Below are positions 9,005 through 16,735 of a DNA stretch of 64,000 bases, piece after piece. The position numbers and the translations under genes were made by a program. Below the pieces are notes generated by a model. That model ran no database searches. It was given only the letters and a program-made list of their open reading frames with translations, and was not told the origin of the DNA. How positions within the stretch are numbered: position 1 is the stretch's first letter; every line of letters starts with the position of its first letter. Origin of the DNA: Planctomycetota bacterium (GTDB taxonomy: Bacteria; Planctomycetota; UBA1135; GCA-002686595); NCBI GenBank assembly GCA_016779225.1, contig JADHNZ010000005.1:1-64000 (forward strand), written 5' to 3'.

Positions 9005-10822
9005 ATGGACCCCGCCGCACTGCTTCGCACCCTCCAGGTCGCCCTGGGGATCGGGATGGTCATCTTCGTGCACGAGGCCGGGCACTTCCTCGCGGCCCGC
9101 TGGTGCGGGGTGCGCGTGGAGGTCTTCTCCCTGGGGTTCGGTCCGCCGCTCCTCAGCTTCCGGCGCGGGAGCACGACCTATCAGCTCGCCCTGGTGCCCT
9201 TTGGCGGCTATGTGCGCATGGCCGGCGAAGGGGCCCTCCCCGGCTCCCAGCCTGCCCCCGACGAGCTCGGGGCCAAGAGCGTCGGCCAGCGCTTCTTCGT
9301 CTACTCGGGCGGCGTGCTGATGAACCTCGTGTTCGCCCTGGTGGCCTTCCCGGTGGCGTACTCGTTCGGGGTCCCCATCACGCGCCCCGTGATCGGCACC
9401 CCCGTGGCGGGCGGAGGAGCCTGGGCCGCGGGCATCCCCGCCGGATCCGAGCTGCTCGAGGTGGGCGGCTCCCCCCTGCGTGACTTCGAGGACCTGGTGG
9501 GCGCCGTGGCCCTCAATGGGGCGCGCGCGGTGGAGGTCACCTACCGGGCCCCCGACGGCGTCGTCCGCACGACCCGCGTGGACCCCGATCGAGACGACGA
9601 CCTGGGCTTCTACCGCATTGGGGTCCGCGTAGGCAGCGATCCCGAGGGGCACCTCCTGGTGCCTGACGAGGGGCCCGCCGCCCAGGCCGGCCTGCGTGCG
9701 GGTGATCGGCTGCAGCGCGTCGTGGGCATGCCCACGAGCCTCACCCTCGCGGAGCAGCTGAGCTGGTCCCTGGAGCTGGAGGAGCCCCTGGTCCTGGAGC
9801 TCCTTGGTGAGGACGGCAACCTGCGCCAAGTCACCCTGGAGCCGAGCTGGAGCCCCGTGCCGGAGCGCCTGCTGTTCGGCCTGGGCCCCGCCGGAGCCAC
9901 CCTCTCGGGGGTCCGCCCCCGCGGCCTGGCCCAGGACCTCGGCCTGCGCGCGGGCGACCGCCTCGTGGCGTGCGGCGAGAGCCCGGTTCACGCGTCCCGC
10001 GACCTGCGGAGCGCCCTGCACTCCGTGGGCCCCAGGTCCGAGCTGCTGCTCGAGCGCGCTGGCGAGGTCCTCTCGATTGCGCTCCCCGAGTCCCTGGACG
10101 CCCGCGCACGCCTGGTCAGTGACCTCGAGCTGCCGTCCGACATGGAGTCCGCGCAGGTCTGGGTCGATCCTCGAGGGGCCGCGGGGCAGGCGGGCCTGCC
10201 GAGCGGCTCGACCCTCCTCGAGCTCGACGGCGTGCCGGTGACCCGCTGGCAGGAGATCCAGGAGCGCTGCGGCCGAGCCGTTGAGGCCCAGGCGACCCTC
10301 ACCGTCCTCGCGCTCGCGCCAGGGGCCGAGGAGCCTGCGACCTGGACCCTCGCGGCGGCCCCCGCCCAGGCTCGGGACCTGGGCTTCGACCTGGCCCCGC
10401 CCGACGGGGTCTACCGCACCGAGGGGCTGGCCGCAGCCCTGCTGGAGGGGGTTCGCGCGTCCGGGCGCTTCCTGCTCCACACCGGGCTGACGCTCAAGCG
10501 GATGGCGACCCAGGAGGTGAGCACCAAGAACCTGGGCGGCATCATCACGATCTCACGGGTGAGCTACCGGGTCTCCTCGATGGGCTGGACGAAGCTGCTC
10601 TTCTTCCTGTGCATCCTGAGCGTGAACCTCGCCTTCCTCAATGTCCTGCCGATCCCGGTCCTGGACGGAGGGCACCTGTTCTTCCTCCTGGTCGAGCGGC
10701 TCAAGGGCTCCCCCGTGAGCGCACGCACCCTCGGTTACTCGCAGATGGTCGGCATGGTCCTCATCGTCACCCTGATGGTGTATGTGACCTACAACGACCT
10801 CCTGCGCTGGATTGGCTCCTGA
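9005..10822 (+). CDS. rseP: RIP zinc metalloprotease with four PDZ-like domains
   Basis: 605 residues against about 450 for E. coli RseP. A first membrane segment holds the zinc motif HEAGH (residues 23-27); the C-terminal membrane part carries LNVLPIPVLDGGHLF, whose LDG supplies the third metal ligand. These site-2 proteases cut membrane-embedded anti-sigma factors and signal-peptide remnants. Between the two halves lie four PDZ-like modules, each with an A(A/G)xAG(L/I)xAG(D/S)xLLxV-type core: about 140-215, 225-290, 300-360 and 385-455. E. coli RseP has two, so the periplasmic part is expanded. The gene lies 11 bp after dxr and 3 bp before the UbiA-family gene. The membrane anti-sigma protein encoded at 20194-21150 is a conceivable substrate, by inference only. 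Confidence 0.95.
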   Translation: MDPAALLRTLQVALGIGMVIFVHEAGHFLAARWCGVRVEVFSLGFGPPLLSFRRGSTTYQLALVPFGGYVRMAGEGALPGSQPAPDELGAKSVGQRFFVYSGGVLMNLVFALVAFPVAYSFGVPITRPVIGTPVAGGGAWAAGIPAGSELLEVGGSPLRDFEDLVGAVALNGARAVEVTYRAPDGVVRTTRVDPDRDDDLGFYRIGVRVGSDPEGHLLVPDEGPAAQAGLRAGDRLQRVVGMPTSLTLAEQLSWSLELEEPLVLELLGEDGNLRQVTLEPSWSPVPERLLFGLGPAGATLSGVRPRGLAQDLGLRAGDRLVACGESPVHASRDLRSALHSVGPRSELLLERAGEVLSIALPESLDARARLVSDLELPSDMESAQVWVDPRGAAGQAGLPSGSTLLELDGVPVTRWQEIQERCGRAVEAQATLTVLALAPGAEEPATWTLAAAPAQARDLGFDLAPPDGVYRTEGLAAALLEGVRASGRFLLHTGLTLKRMATQEVSTKNLGGIITISRVSYRVSSMGWTKLLFFLCILSVNLAFLNVLPIPVLDGGHLFFLLVERLKGSPVSARTLGYSQMVGMVLIVTLMVYVTYNDLLRWIGS

Positions 10823-10825
10823 CCC

Positions 10826-11725
10826 ATGGGGCTGCACCAGCTCGCGCGCCTGCTGCGCGTCTCCCTCCTGCCCTCGGCCCTCGCGGACGGCCTCGCGGGC
10901 CTCGTGGTGGGGAGCCACGGCGAGCTCCCCGAGGCGCGCCTCTTTCTGTGGCTTCCCGCAAGCGCTGCCCTCTACCACGGCGGCATGGCTCTCAACGACT
11001 GGGCCGACCGTCACCACGACGCCGCGACGCGCCCGGACCGCCCCATCCCCAGCGGCGCCGTTGCCGCTGCCCTCGCCCTCTCCCTGGGGCTCGGCCTCCT
11101 GGCCATGGGCGTGCTCCTCGGAGCGCTCGCACACCCCTGGCTGGGCTGGGGCGGTCTGGGCCTCGCCAGCCTCGTGGCGGCGTACGACCTCGTTGGACGG
11201 GGTCCGCTCCTGGGCCCCCTCCTCCTCGGGTCCTGCCGCAGCCTGAACCTTGGGCTCCCCCTGGTCGTCGCCGCGGAGACGCCGGCCCCTGGACTGCTCC
11301 TCCTCACGGCCAGCTACGGAGCCTGGGTCGCCCTGGTCTCGACCTTCGCCCGCGCGGAGGACGGAGAGGCGCCCCTGATCCCTGCTCGTCAGCAGAGCCT
11401 GCTCCTGGCCTGCGCCGCGTCCCTGCCCATTCCTGCGCTGACCGCGGGAGTGGTCCTCGGCGAGCCCCTCGGAGGAGCGCTGGGAGCCCTGCTGGCCGCC
11501 TCCGCCGCGGCCGCTCCGCTGGCCGCGTGGCGAGCGAGCGAGCCGTGGACCCGCGGGCGAGTGGAGGCCACCGTGGGCCTGCTCCTCAGGCGCCTGCTCG
11601 TGGTCACCGCCTCGGTCACCCTGGTGACCTGCACCCTGGGACGCGCCGGTCTCCCCGCAGCGCTCGTGATCCTCGGGGGCTATCCCCTCGCGCGCCAGCT
11701 GCGCCGGGTCGCGCCCCCCAGCTGA
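10826..11725 (+). CDS. UbiA-family prenyltransferase (EboC-like)
   Basis: 299 residues from ATG, 3 bp after the rseP stop. It is very hydrophobic with about eight to nine membrane helices. The first aspartate-rich motif, ALNDWADRHHDAATRPDRPIPSG (residues ~55-77), is the NDxxDxxxD prenyl-diphosphate/Mg site of the UbiA superfamily, followed by the usual RP(I/L)(P/A)SG. The second motif is degenerate (YDLVGRGPLLGPLLLG in place of DxxxD), as in EboC-like members. The family attaches prenyl chains to aromatic or sugar acceptors at the membrane. Linkage to dxr fits isoprenoid metabolism. The acceptor cannot be told from sequence. Confidence 0.85.
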   Translation: MGLHQLARLLRVSLLPSALADGLAGLVVGSHGELPEARLFLWLPASAALYHGGMALNDWADRHHDAATRPDRPIPSGAVAAALALSLGLGLLAMGVLLGALAHPWLGWGGLGLASLVAAYDLVGRGPLLGPLLLGSCRSLNLGLPLVVAAETPAPGLLLLTASYGAWVALVSTFARAEDGEAPLIPARQQSLLLACAASLPIPALTAGVVLGEPLGGALGALLAASAAAAPLAAWRASEPWTRGRVEATVGLLLRRLLVVTASVTLVTCTLGRAGLPAALVILGGYPLARQLRRVAPPS

Positions 11726-11759
11726 TCACCAGCCGGGGCGCCGTGCGCACACCGCGCGC

Positions 11760-13022
11760 TCACGACTCGCGTTCGAGGCGCTCCACCAGCCACGCCAGCG
11801 CGTCCTCCCTCTGGCGCAGTGCCCCCCTCAGCTGCTCGTCCTCCGCCGCACGCAGCAGCGCGCCCAGGCGAGGTCCGGGCTCGACTCCCCGCTCGAGGAG
11901 ATCCCCAGCCCGCAGGAGAGCTGCCGGCTCGAGCTCCCTCGAGTCCGCCCAGGCTGCGATCTCATCCCAAGGCTCCGGCCCCTGACCAAGGGCCACGGCC
12001 CACGCGCGTCCGAGCTCCAGCGCCGCGGAGCCCGCATCCCCGCGCACGAGCCGAGCGAGGACTGCTGCATCGCCCGCGTCCGGGTCCTGGAGATGCTCCG
12101 CGCGAAGCACCTCGAGCCGCCCCCACGCCTCCACGAGGAACGCCGCGCGCGTGCGGGCCAGGGGCAGCCCAGCGCAGGCGCCCTCGAGCCGCGCCAGGCG
12201 ATCGGCGGCGCCCGGCTCGAGGTCGAGGAGCGGGAGCAGGAGGTCGTGGATCGCCGAGGCCGCCGCGACGGCTGCCCTCACTGGAGGAGTCGTGGGGTCC
12301 AGAGCGAGGTGGGGGAAGGCCTGCTCGAGCAGGCCGCAGCCGGCGAGGACCTCCACGGCCCTCCCCAGGTCTCGTCCCCGCGCGATCTTGTCGCACTCCT
12401 CGAGGATGCGCTCTCGGCTGATGCGGCCAAGGCCCGGAGCGGCGGCACGCGCGGCCTCGAGCAGACCCGCGGCGGGCTCGAGCTGGAGGTGCGCGAGGAA
12501 GCGGGCCATGCGCAGCAGGCGCAGGGCATCCTCCTCGAAGCGCGCGCGGGGGTCACCCACGGCCCGCAGGACCCGAGCCTCCAGGTCGCCTCGTCCCCCC
12601 ACGGGGTCGCGCAGTTCGCCGTCCAGCGGATCGAGGTAGAGGGCGTTGAGGGTGAAGTCCCTGCGCGTCGCGTCCTCCTCGGGGGTCTCCACGAGCTCGA
12701 GCTCCTCGGGATGCCGCGCGTCGAGGCTGCCGCGCTCGACGCGGAAGGTCGCGACCTCGAGGTCCGCGCCCTCGACGAGGACGCGGATCACCCCGAAGGC
12801 CTTGCCGACGCTGAGCGTGCGTGGGAAGAGCGCCTCGACCTGCTCGGGCGTGGCTGCGCTCACGAGGTCGAGGTCGTGCACCGGGCGGCCAAGGAGCAGG
12901 TCCCGGACGCTGCCCCCCACGAGCCAGGTCCGGAACCCCGCGGCTCCGAGGGTCCTGGCGACGGCACGCGCCGCGGGGAGCTGGGGCCCGCCGACCCGCT
13001 GGAGCTGCTCGAGGACATCCAC
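11760..13022 (-). CDS. cca: CCA tRNA nucleotidyltransferase / poly(A) polymerase family
   Basis: 420 residues from a GTG start (TACGCT hexamer 6 nt upstream). The head domain has the class II nucleotidyltransferase signature LVGGSVRDLLLGRPVHDLDLV (residues ~36-56) with the two metal-binding Asp, then TFRVERG and RRDFTLNALYLDP, and the neck ERD-like region ARFEEDALRLLRMARF. The enzyme adds or repairs the 3' CCA of tRNA. The C-terminal ~200 residues are a helical body with no HD phosphohydrolase motif. From sequence alone a poly(A) polymerase cannot be excluded, but a lone copy with this domain order is most likely the CCA-adding enzyme. Convergent with the UbiA gene (34 bp apart). Confidence 0.9.
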   Translation of the reverse strand: MDVLEQLQRVGGPQLPAARAVARTLGAAGFRTWLVGGSVRDLLLGRPVHDLDLVSAATPEQVEALFPRTLSVGKAFGVIRVLVEGADLEVATFRVERGSLDARHPEELELVETPEEDATRRDFTLNALYLDPLDGELRDPVGGRGDLEARVLRAVGDPRARFEEDALRLLRMARFLAHLQLEPAAGLLEAARAAAPGLGRISRERILEECDKIARGRDLGRAVEVLAGCGLLEQAFPHLALDPTTPPVRAAVAAASAIHDLLLPLLDLEPGAADRLARLEGACAGLPLARTRAAFLVEAWGRLEVLRAEHLQDPDAGDAAVLARLVRGDAGSAALELGRAWAVALGQGPEPWDEIAAWADSRELEPAALLRAGDLLERGVEPGPRLGALLRAAEDEQLRGALRQREDALAWLVERLERES

Positions 13023-13031
13023 TCTGGAAGC

Positions 13032-13050
13032 GTAGGTTCGCGAACCCTAC
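13032..13050. promoter_or_regulatory. Palindrome between divergent promoters
   Basis: GTAGGTTCG / CGAACCCTAC, a near-perfect 19-bp palindrome with one bulged base, in the 50-bp gap between the divergent genes starting at 13022 and 13073. Its left edge overlaps the minus-strand -10-like TACGCT (13029-13034) and its right edge a plus-strand TACCGT (13048-13053), so a bound protein would cover both promoters. The regulator is unknown. Confidence 0.45.
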
Positions 13051-13072
13051 CGTCCAATGACCGGAGCGCCCC

Positions 13073-13543
13073 TTGGAAGCACAAGCCCAGAAGATCCTGC
13101 CCGCCCCGCCCACGGGACTGCTCCTCACGGCCGTGGGCGCCATCGTCCTGCTCGTCTCCCTGCCCCGCATGGCGAGCTATGCCGCGATGGACAACGCCAG
13201 CGATGCCCGCCTCGCCGTGAGGCTCCTGGGCGAGGCCGCCTGCGCACAGCCCCCCGAGACCACCGCCTGGCTCGCGCTCCTGGGTGATCGCTCCCTCCGC
13301 CACCGCCTGCAGGACGCCCGCCCGGTGGGCCTTGGCGCAGAGGTGCGCCACCACGGCTACCTGCTCACGCGCATCGGTGCCGAGAGCGTCCTCGCCTGGC
13401 CGGAGCGCCCGGGCCCCGAGTCGCTGCCGGCCTTCCTCTGGACCCAGTCGAGCGGCGTGCGGGAGCTTCCGGCAGCGCCCTGGAGCGGCCCGCTGCCAGC
13501 CGGGCTGACCGCCGAGGGCCTGGCGGCCCTCCCCTGGCGCTGA
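13073..13543 (+). CDS. Small membrane-anchored protein
   Basis: 156 residues from TTG. One N-terminal membrane segment (about residues 14-32, TGLLLTAVGAIVLLVSLPR) precedes a 120-residue outside domain with conserved-looking aromatic and Gly positions (LLGDRSLRHRLQDARPVGLGAEVRHHGYLLTRIG). No known domain recognised. It is divergent from cca and convergent with the FG-GAP gene (29 bp to its stop). Base composition and codon use match the neighbours, and the frame starts at a plausible promoter distance, so it is judged real. Function unknown. Confidence 0.6.
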   Translation: MEAQAQKILPAPPTGLLLTAVGAIVLLVSLPRMASYAAMDNASDARLAVRLLGEAACAQPPETTAWLALLGDRSLRHRLQDARPVGLGAEVRHHGYLLTRIGAESVLAWPERPGPESLPAFLWTQSSGVRELPAAPWSGPLPAGLTAEGLAALPWR

Positions 13544-13572
13544 CGCGCGAGGCAGGAGCTCGGCCCGCAGGC

Positions 13573-16500
13573 TCAGCCGTCGCTGCGGAGGCTCTCGGCA
13601 AGCGCGCGCTCGCCGTTGGCCTCCAGGTAGCTGGCGATGGACTCCAGCTTGCTGCGCCGCGGATCCAGCGTCAGCCAGCGTCCTCCCGAGAGGCTGGTCG
13701 GCAGGCGACCGAGATCGCGTCCACCGATGGCCTCCAGGTCGGAGAGGACCGCCTCCGCGCTGACCTCAGGCCCCAGGTGCAGCACTGCGAGCCGTCCCGT
13801 TCGATCGAACACATACACGAGGGGCAGCTCGAGCGACTCGTACTGGCCCGCCGTCAGACCGACCAGGACATCCAGCAGCTCTCGCGTGCGCGTGTCCGCA
13901 CGACCGCCGTGCTCGGGCAGCCCGATCCGCTCGATGTCCGCGCGCACCCAGGCCTCGTCCCTGGGCTCGTCCATGGACAGCGGGTGGACCTCGGCACCGA
14001 CCGCAGCCAGACGCGCCGCCTGCTCCCCGAGCGCTGCAAGCAGCGCGCGGGAGGGGTCGTCCCATCCGGCCCAGGCCACGACGGCGAGCGGGCCGTCCGC
14101 CTTGCCCGTCACGCGCGCCTCGCCCTCGAAGCGCGGCAGGCGCCATCCAGCCCAGGGCAAGGTCACCAGGAGCGGGAGCCTGGAGCGGAACCCGCGCATG
14201 CCCACGGCGAGGGGCGCGCCGGCCTCAGGGAGCGGCGCCGTCCGCGGGGCCTCGGGCTCTGCGCCCTCGGGGGTGATCCTCCAACCGCGCCCCGCGGCGA
14301 GCACGCCATAGGAGCGCTCCTCGCCTCCAGGCCACCGCACCCGCACCTCCTCGACCGCCTCGCTACCGAGGCCGAAATGCAGGCGCTTGCTGGGTGAGGC
14401 GAGGTAGCCCTCTCCGGCGTGCACCGTTCGCCGCTGCTCGAGGCCTCCCGCCCGCACCGTGACCACGGCCCCGATGGCCTCCGTGTTCGGAGCCCCGGCC
14501 GCCAGCTCGATGCTGATCCAGGCGCCTGGCTCCGGCGTCCGGTTGTGGAACGCCCGAACCAGGGGCGCCGTGCGGTTCTTGGTGATCAGCTCGAGGCGTC
14601 CGTCCCCGTCGAGGTCAAGGGTCACGGCGCTACGCCCGTCCTCCACATGACCGAGGCCCACCGCACCGCTCACATCATGGAAGACTCCGCCTCGATTCGC
14701 GTAGGCGCGGTTGCCCTCCGAGCCGGCGAGGGACCAGCCCTCCACCTGGCCAAGGTGCGCGAGGAACTGCCAGTTAAGCTGGTACTCACCGGGCAGGGGC
14801 GGCGTCGCGGGCGAGGACTCGACCACCACGCGCCAGAAGTAGCTCGCCGCCTCCCGGCCCGCCCACATGGTGGTGAAGCCGTTGGGCACGAACGCGTCCG
14901 CATAGCCGTCGTTGTCCCAGTCGAAGAGGATGGAGCCCCAGCTCCACCCGCCGGGCGAGAGGCCGGCATCCAGGGACCCGTCACGGAAGCCTCCGTCGGG
15001 GAGCCCGAGCAAGAGGGTATTGCCGGCTGCGTGGTGGCCGTACATCGCGCGCACTCCCTCTGGGTGGCGCTGCATGAAGCGCGGGTGCCGCGTCACCCGG
15101 GCCCCCGCGGCGGACCACATGTTGGAGATGTACAGGTCGTCGAAGCCGTCCCGGTCCACATCGGCCACCGAGACCCCCATCCCCGCAGCCATGTCCAGGG
15201 CCCCCGTGCGGGCCGCGGCGTCCTGGAAGCGTCCGGCCTCGAAGCGGTAGTCGTTGTTGCGACCGAAGTCGTTGGTCACATACAGGTCCAGGTCCCCGTC
15301 CTGGTCGAGGTCGTGCCAGAGGGCAGCGAGGCTATACCGGTCGTTTCCCTCGTCGAGGCCCAGCTCCTCCGTGGCGTCGTGGAACTTGCGGTCCCCGTCG
15401 TTCGCCCACAGGTGATTGGCCGCACCGTTGCGGGCGTCGTGATACGGCAGAGGGGGGCTCGCCTCGTGGTCCCCGCGGTGATAGCGCGTGTCGTAGAGGT
15501 CGAGGTCGCCATCCCCATCCGCATCGCCTGCGACCAGGGTGTAGACCTGTGCGCCGCCGTCGCTCTCCAGCAGCGTCGAGGCTGGGAAGCGTCCGCCACC
15601 GTCGTTCCAGAGGATCACGACCTTCTCGAAGACCGCCAGCGCGAGGTCCCGCGCGCCGTCCCCATCCAGGTCGCAGACCAGGACCCCGCAGGTGTCCTCG
15701 AGCAGGTCGGCTCCGTGCCCCGCGGGCGCGTCCACGAACCCGCCAGCCGCGGTGCGCAGGAGGTAGTGGTTGGGCTCCCCCGCGTGCCGCCCGATGTAGA
15801 GGTCCTCGAGGCCGTCCCCGTTGAGGTCCCCCACTCCGATGCCATGCATGCCGAGGGCCACTGCCGAGGCCGCCACCTGGATGTCCATGCGCCGCGTGTG
15901 CTCCACGGCGCCCTCCAGGTTCTCCAGCCCCTCGAGGCGCGTCCCGGCGAGGAGGCCCTCAGTGGCCTCCACGAAGGTTGGCGCGAGCTCGAGGGCCTCC
16001 TCGACGGAGACCGCCTCGATGTCCTGCAGCAGGAACTTGCGCGCCACGCGCCAGACCAGGTCCAGGGTCAGGCGGCGCTGCATCCTGCGCCCGTCGACAG
16101 TGGTCCCCGAGACGCGCACATCGAGGCGCGTGCCGAAGAGGGACTGGTCGCGCTCGTCCACCGCCGTGCAGTGCACCTCGGCATCAGCCGGGCGCCCGAC
16201 GAGCGGCGCGAGCAGCGCCTCGAAGCCAGCCGGCACCTGCTCGCGGGCGCCGGCCTCGGTGACCCGCGCGGTGCGCAGCGCAAGGCCGCCCTGCTCGGCG
16301 GTCTCGCTCCACTCTCCAGGCTCGAGGCCGCGGGTCCCAATGAAGCCGCGACCGGTCATCCCGTCGAGCCCTGAGCTCCGGCCAGCCAGTACCTCCTGCA
16401 CCACCAGGCGCAGGGCCTCCTCCGCGCGGAGGGCCACGGCCTCGGTGGCCCACCCATCACCGACCGGGCCAGGATCGAGCCGCGGCCGGAGGTCGTTCCA

Positions 16501-16662
16501 GGCCTGCCGCGACGCCGCGAGGGTGTCTGGGTACAGCCGTGCGGGTGCGATCGGACGCGCGGCCGCGCCAGGCTGCTGACCTGCCGCAGGGGAGCCGCTC
16601 GGCTCGTCACCGCCACAGGCCGCGAGGGCCATCAACAGCAGAGGGGCGGGCAGGCGGCGCAT
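13573..16662 (-). CDS. Lipoprotein with FG-GAP/VCBS repeats, UnbV domain and C-terminal redoxin-like part
   Basis: 1029 residues. Lipobox LMALAAC at the N-terminus, so an exported lipoprotein. Residues ~45-250 are a helical/beta region of unknown type. Seven Ca-binding FG-GAP/VCBS motifs of the D-x-D/N-x-DG type follow (GDLNGDGLEDLYIG, CDLDGDGARDLAL, GDADGDGDLDLYD, HDLDQDGDLDLYV, ADVDRDGFDDLYIS, FDWDNDGYADAFV, LDLDGDGRLELIT), forming an integrin-like propeller. Next is an ASPIC/UnbV domain (GAVVTVRAGGLEQRRTVHAG, then YLASPSKRLHFGLG and VRVRWPGG). The last ~190 residues resemble a thioredoxin/redoxin fold (LPLVYVFDRTGRLAVLHLG) but without a CxxC pair. Many planctomycetes have FG-GAP/UnbV proteins; the redoxin-like tail is less usual. 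Likely role: extracellular binding or matrix; substrate unknown. Confidence 0.85.
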   Translation of the reverse strand: MRRLPAPLLLMALAACGGDEPSGSPAAGQQPGAAARPIAPARLYPDTLAASRQAWNDLRPRLDPGPVGDGWATEAVALRAEEALRLVVQEVLAGRSSGLDGMTGRGFIGTRGLEPGEWSETAEQGGLALRTARVTEAGAREQVPAGFEALLAPLVGRPADAEVHCTAVDERDQSLFGTRLDVRVSGTTVDGRRMQRRLTLDLVWRVARKFLLQDIEAVSVEEALELAPTFVEATEGLLAGTRLEGLENLEGAVEHTRRMDIQVAASAVALGMHGIGVGDLNGDGLEDLYIGRHAGEPNHYLLRTAAGGFVDAPAGHGADLLEDTCGVLVCDLDGDGARDLALAVFEKVVILWNDGGGRFPASTLLESDGGAQVYTLVAGDADGDGDLDLYDTRYHRGDHEASPPLPYHDARNGAANHLWANDGDRKFHDATEELGLDEGNDRYSLAALWHDLDQDGDLDLYVTNDFGRNNDYRFEAGRFQDAAARTGALDMAAGMGVSVADVDRDGFDDLYISNMWSAAGARVTRHPRFMQRHPEGVRAMYGHHAAGNTLLLGLPDGGFRDGSLDAGLSPGGWSWGSILFDWDNDGYADAFVPNGFTTMWAGREAASYFWRVVVESSPATPPLPGEYQLNWQFLAHLGQVEGWSLAGSEGNRAYANRGGVFHDVSGAVGLGHVEDGRSAVTLDLDGDGRLELITKNRTAPLVRAFHNRTPEPGAWISIELAAGAPNTEAIGAVVTVRAGGLEQRRTVHAGEGYLASPSKRLHFGLGSEAVEEVRVRWPGGEERSYGVLAAGRGWRITPEGAEPEAPRTAPLPEAGAPLAVGMRGFRSRLPLLVTLPWAGWRLPRFEGEARVTGKADGPLAVVAWAGWDDPSRALLAALGEQAARLAAVGAEVHPLSMDEPRDEAWVRADIERIGLPEHGGRADTRTRELLDVLVGLTAGQYESLELPLVYVFDRTGRLAVLHLGPEVSAEAVLSDLEAIGGRDLGRLPTSLSGGRWLTLDPRRSKLESIASYLEANGERALAESLRSDG

Positions 16663-16694
16663 GGCTCAGGGGTCGGAGGCGGCGTGCGGGGGGG

Positions 16695-16709
16695 CTCGGC
16701 CCGGCCGAG
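16695..16709. repeat. Inverted repeat between HEAT and FG-GAP genes
   Basis: CTCGGCC / GGCCGAG with one central base, 27 bp beyond the stop of the minus-strand HEAT gene at 16736. It may be a terminator or operator in the 73-bp gap. No T-tract. Confidence 0.3.
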
Positions 16710-16735
16710 TCTCCCCAGGGCTCATCGGTCGGGAG

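Noticed and set aside
13032-13050. tRNA T-arm-like sequence (GGTTCG)
   Set aside because: The stem continues through the loop as a palindrome and no D-, anticodon- or acceptor-arm fits around it.
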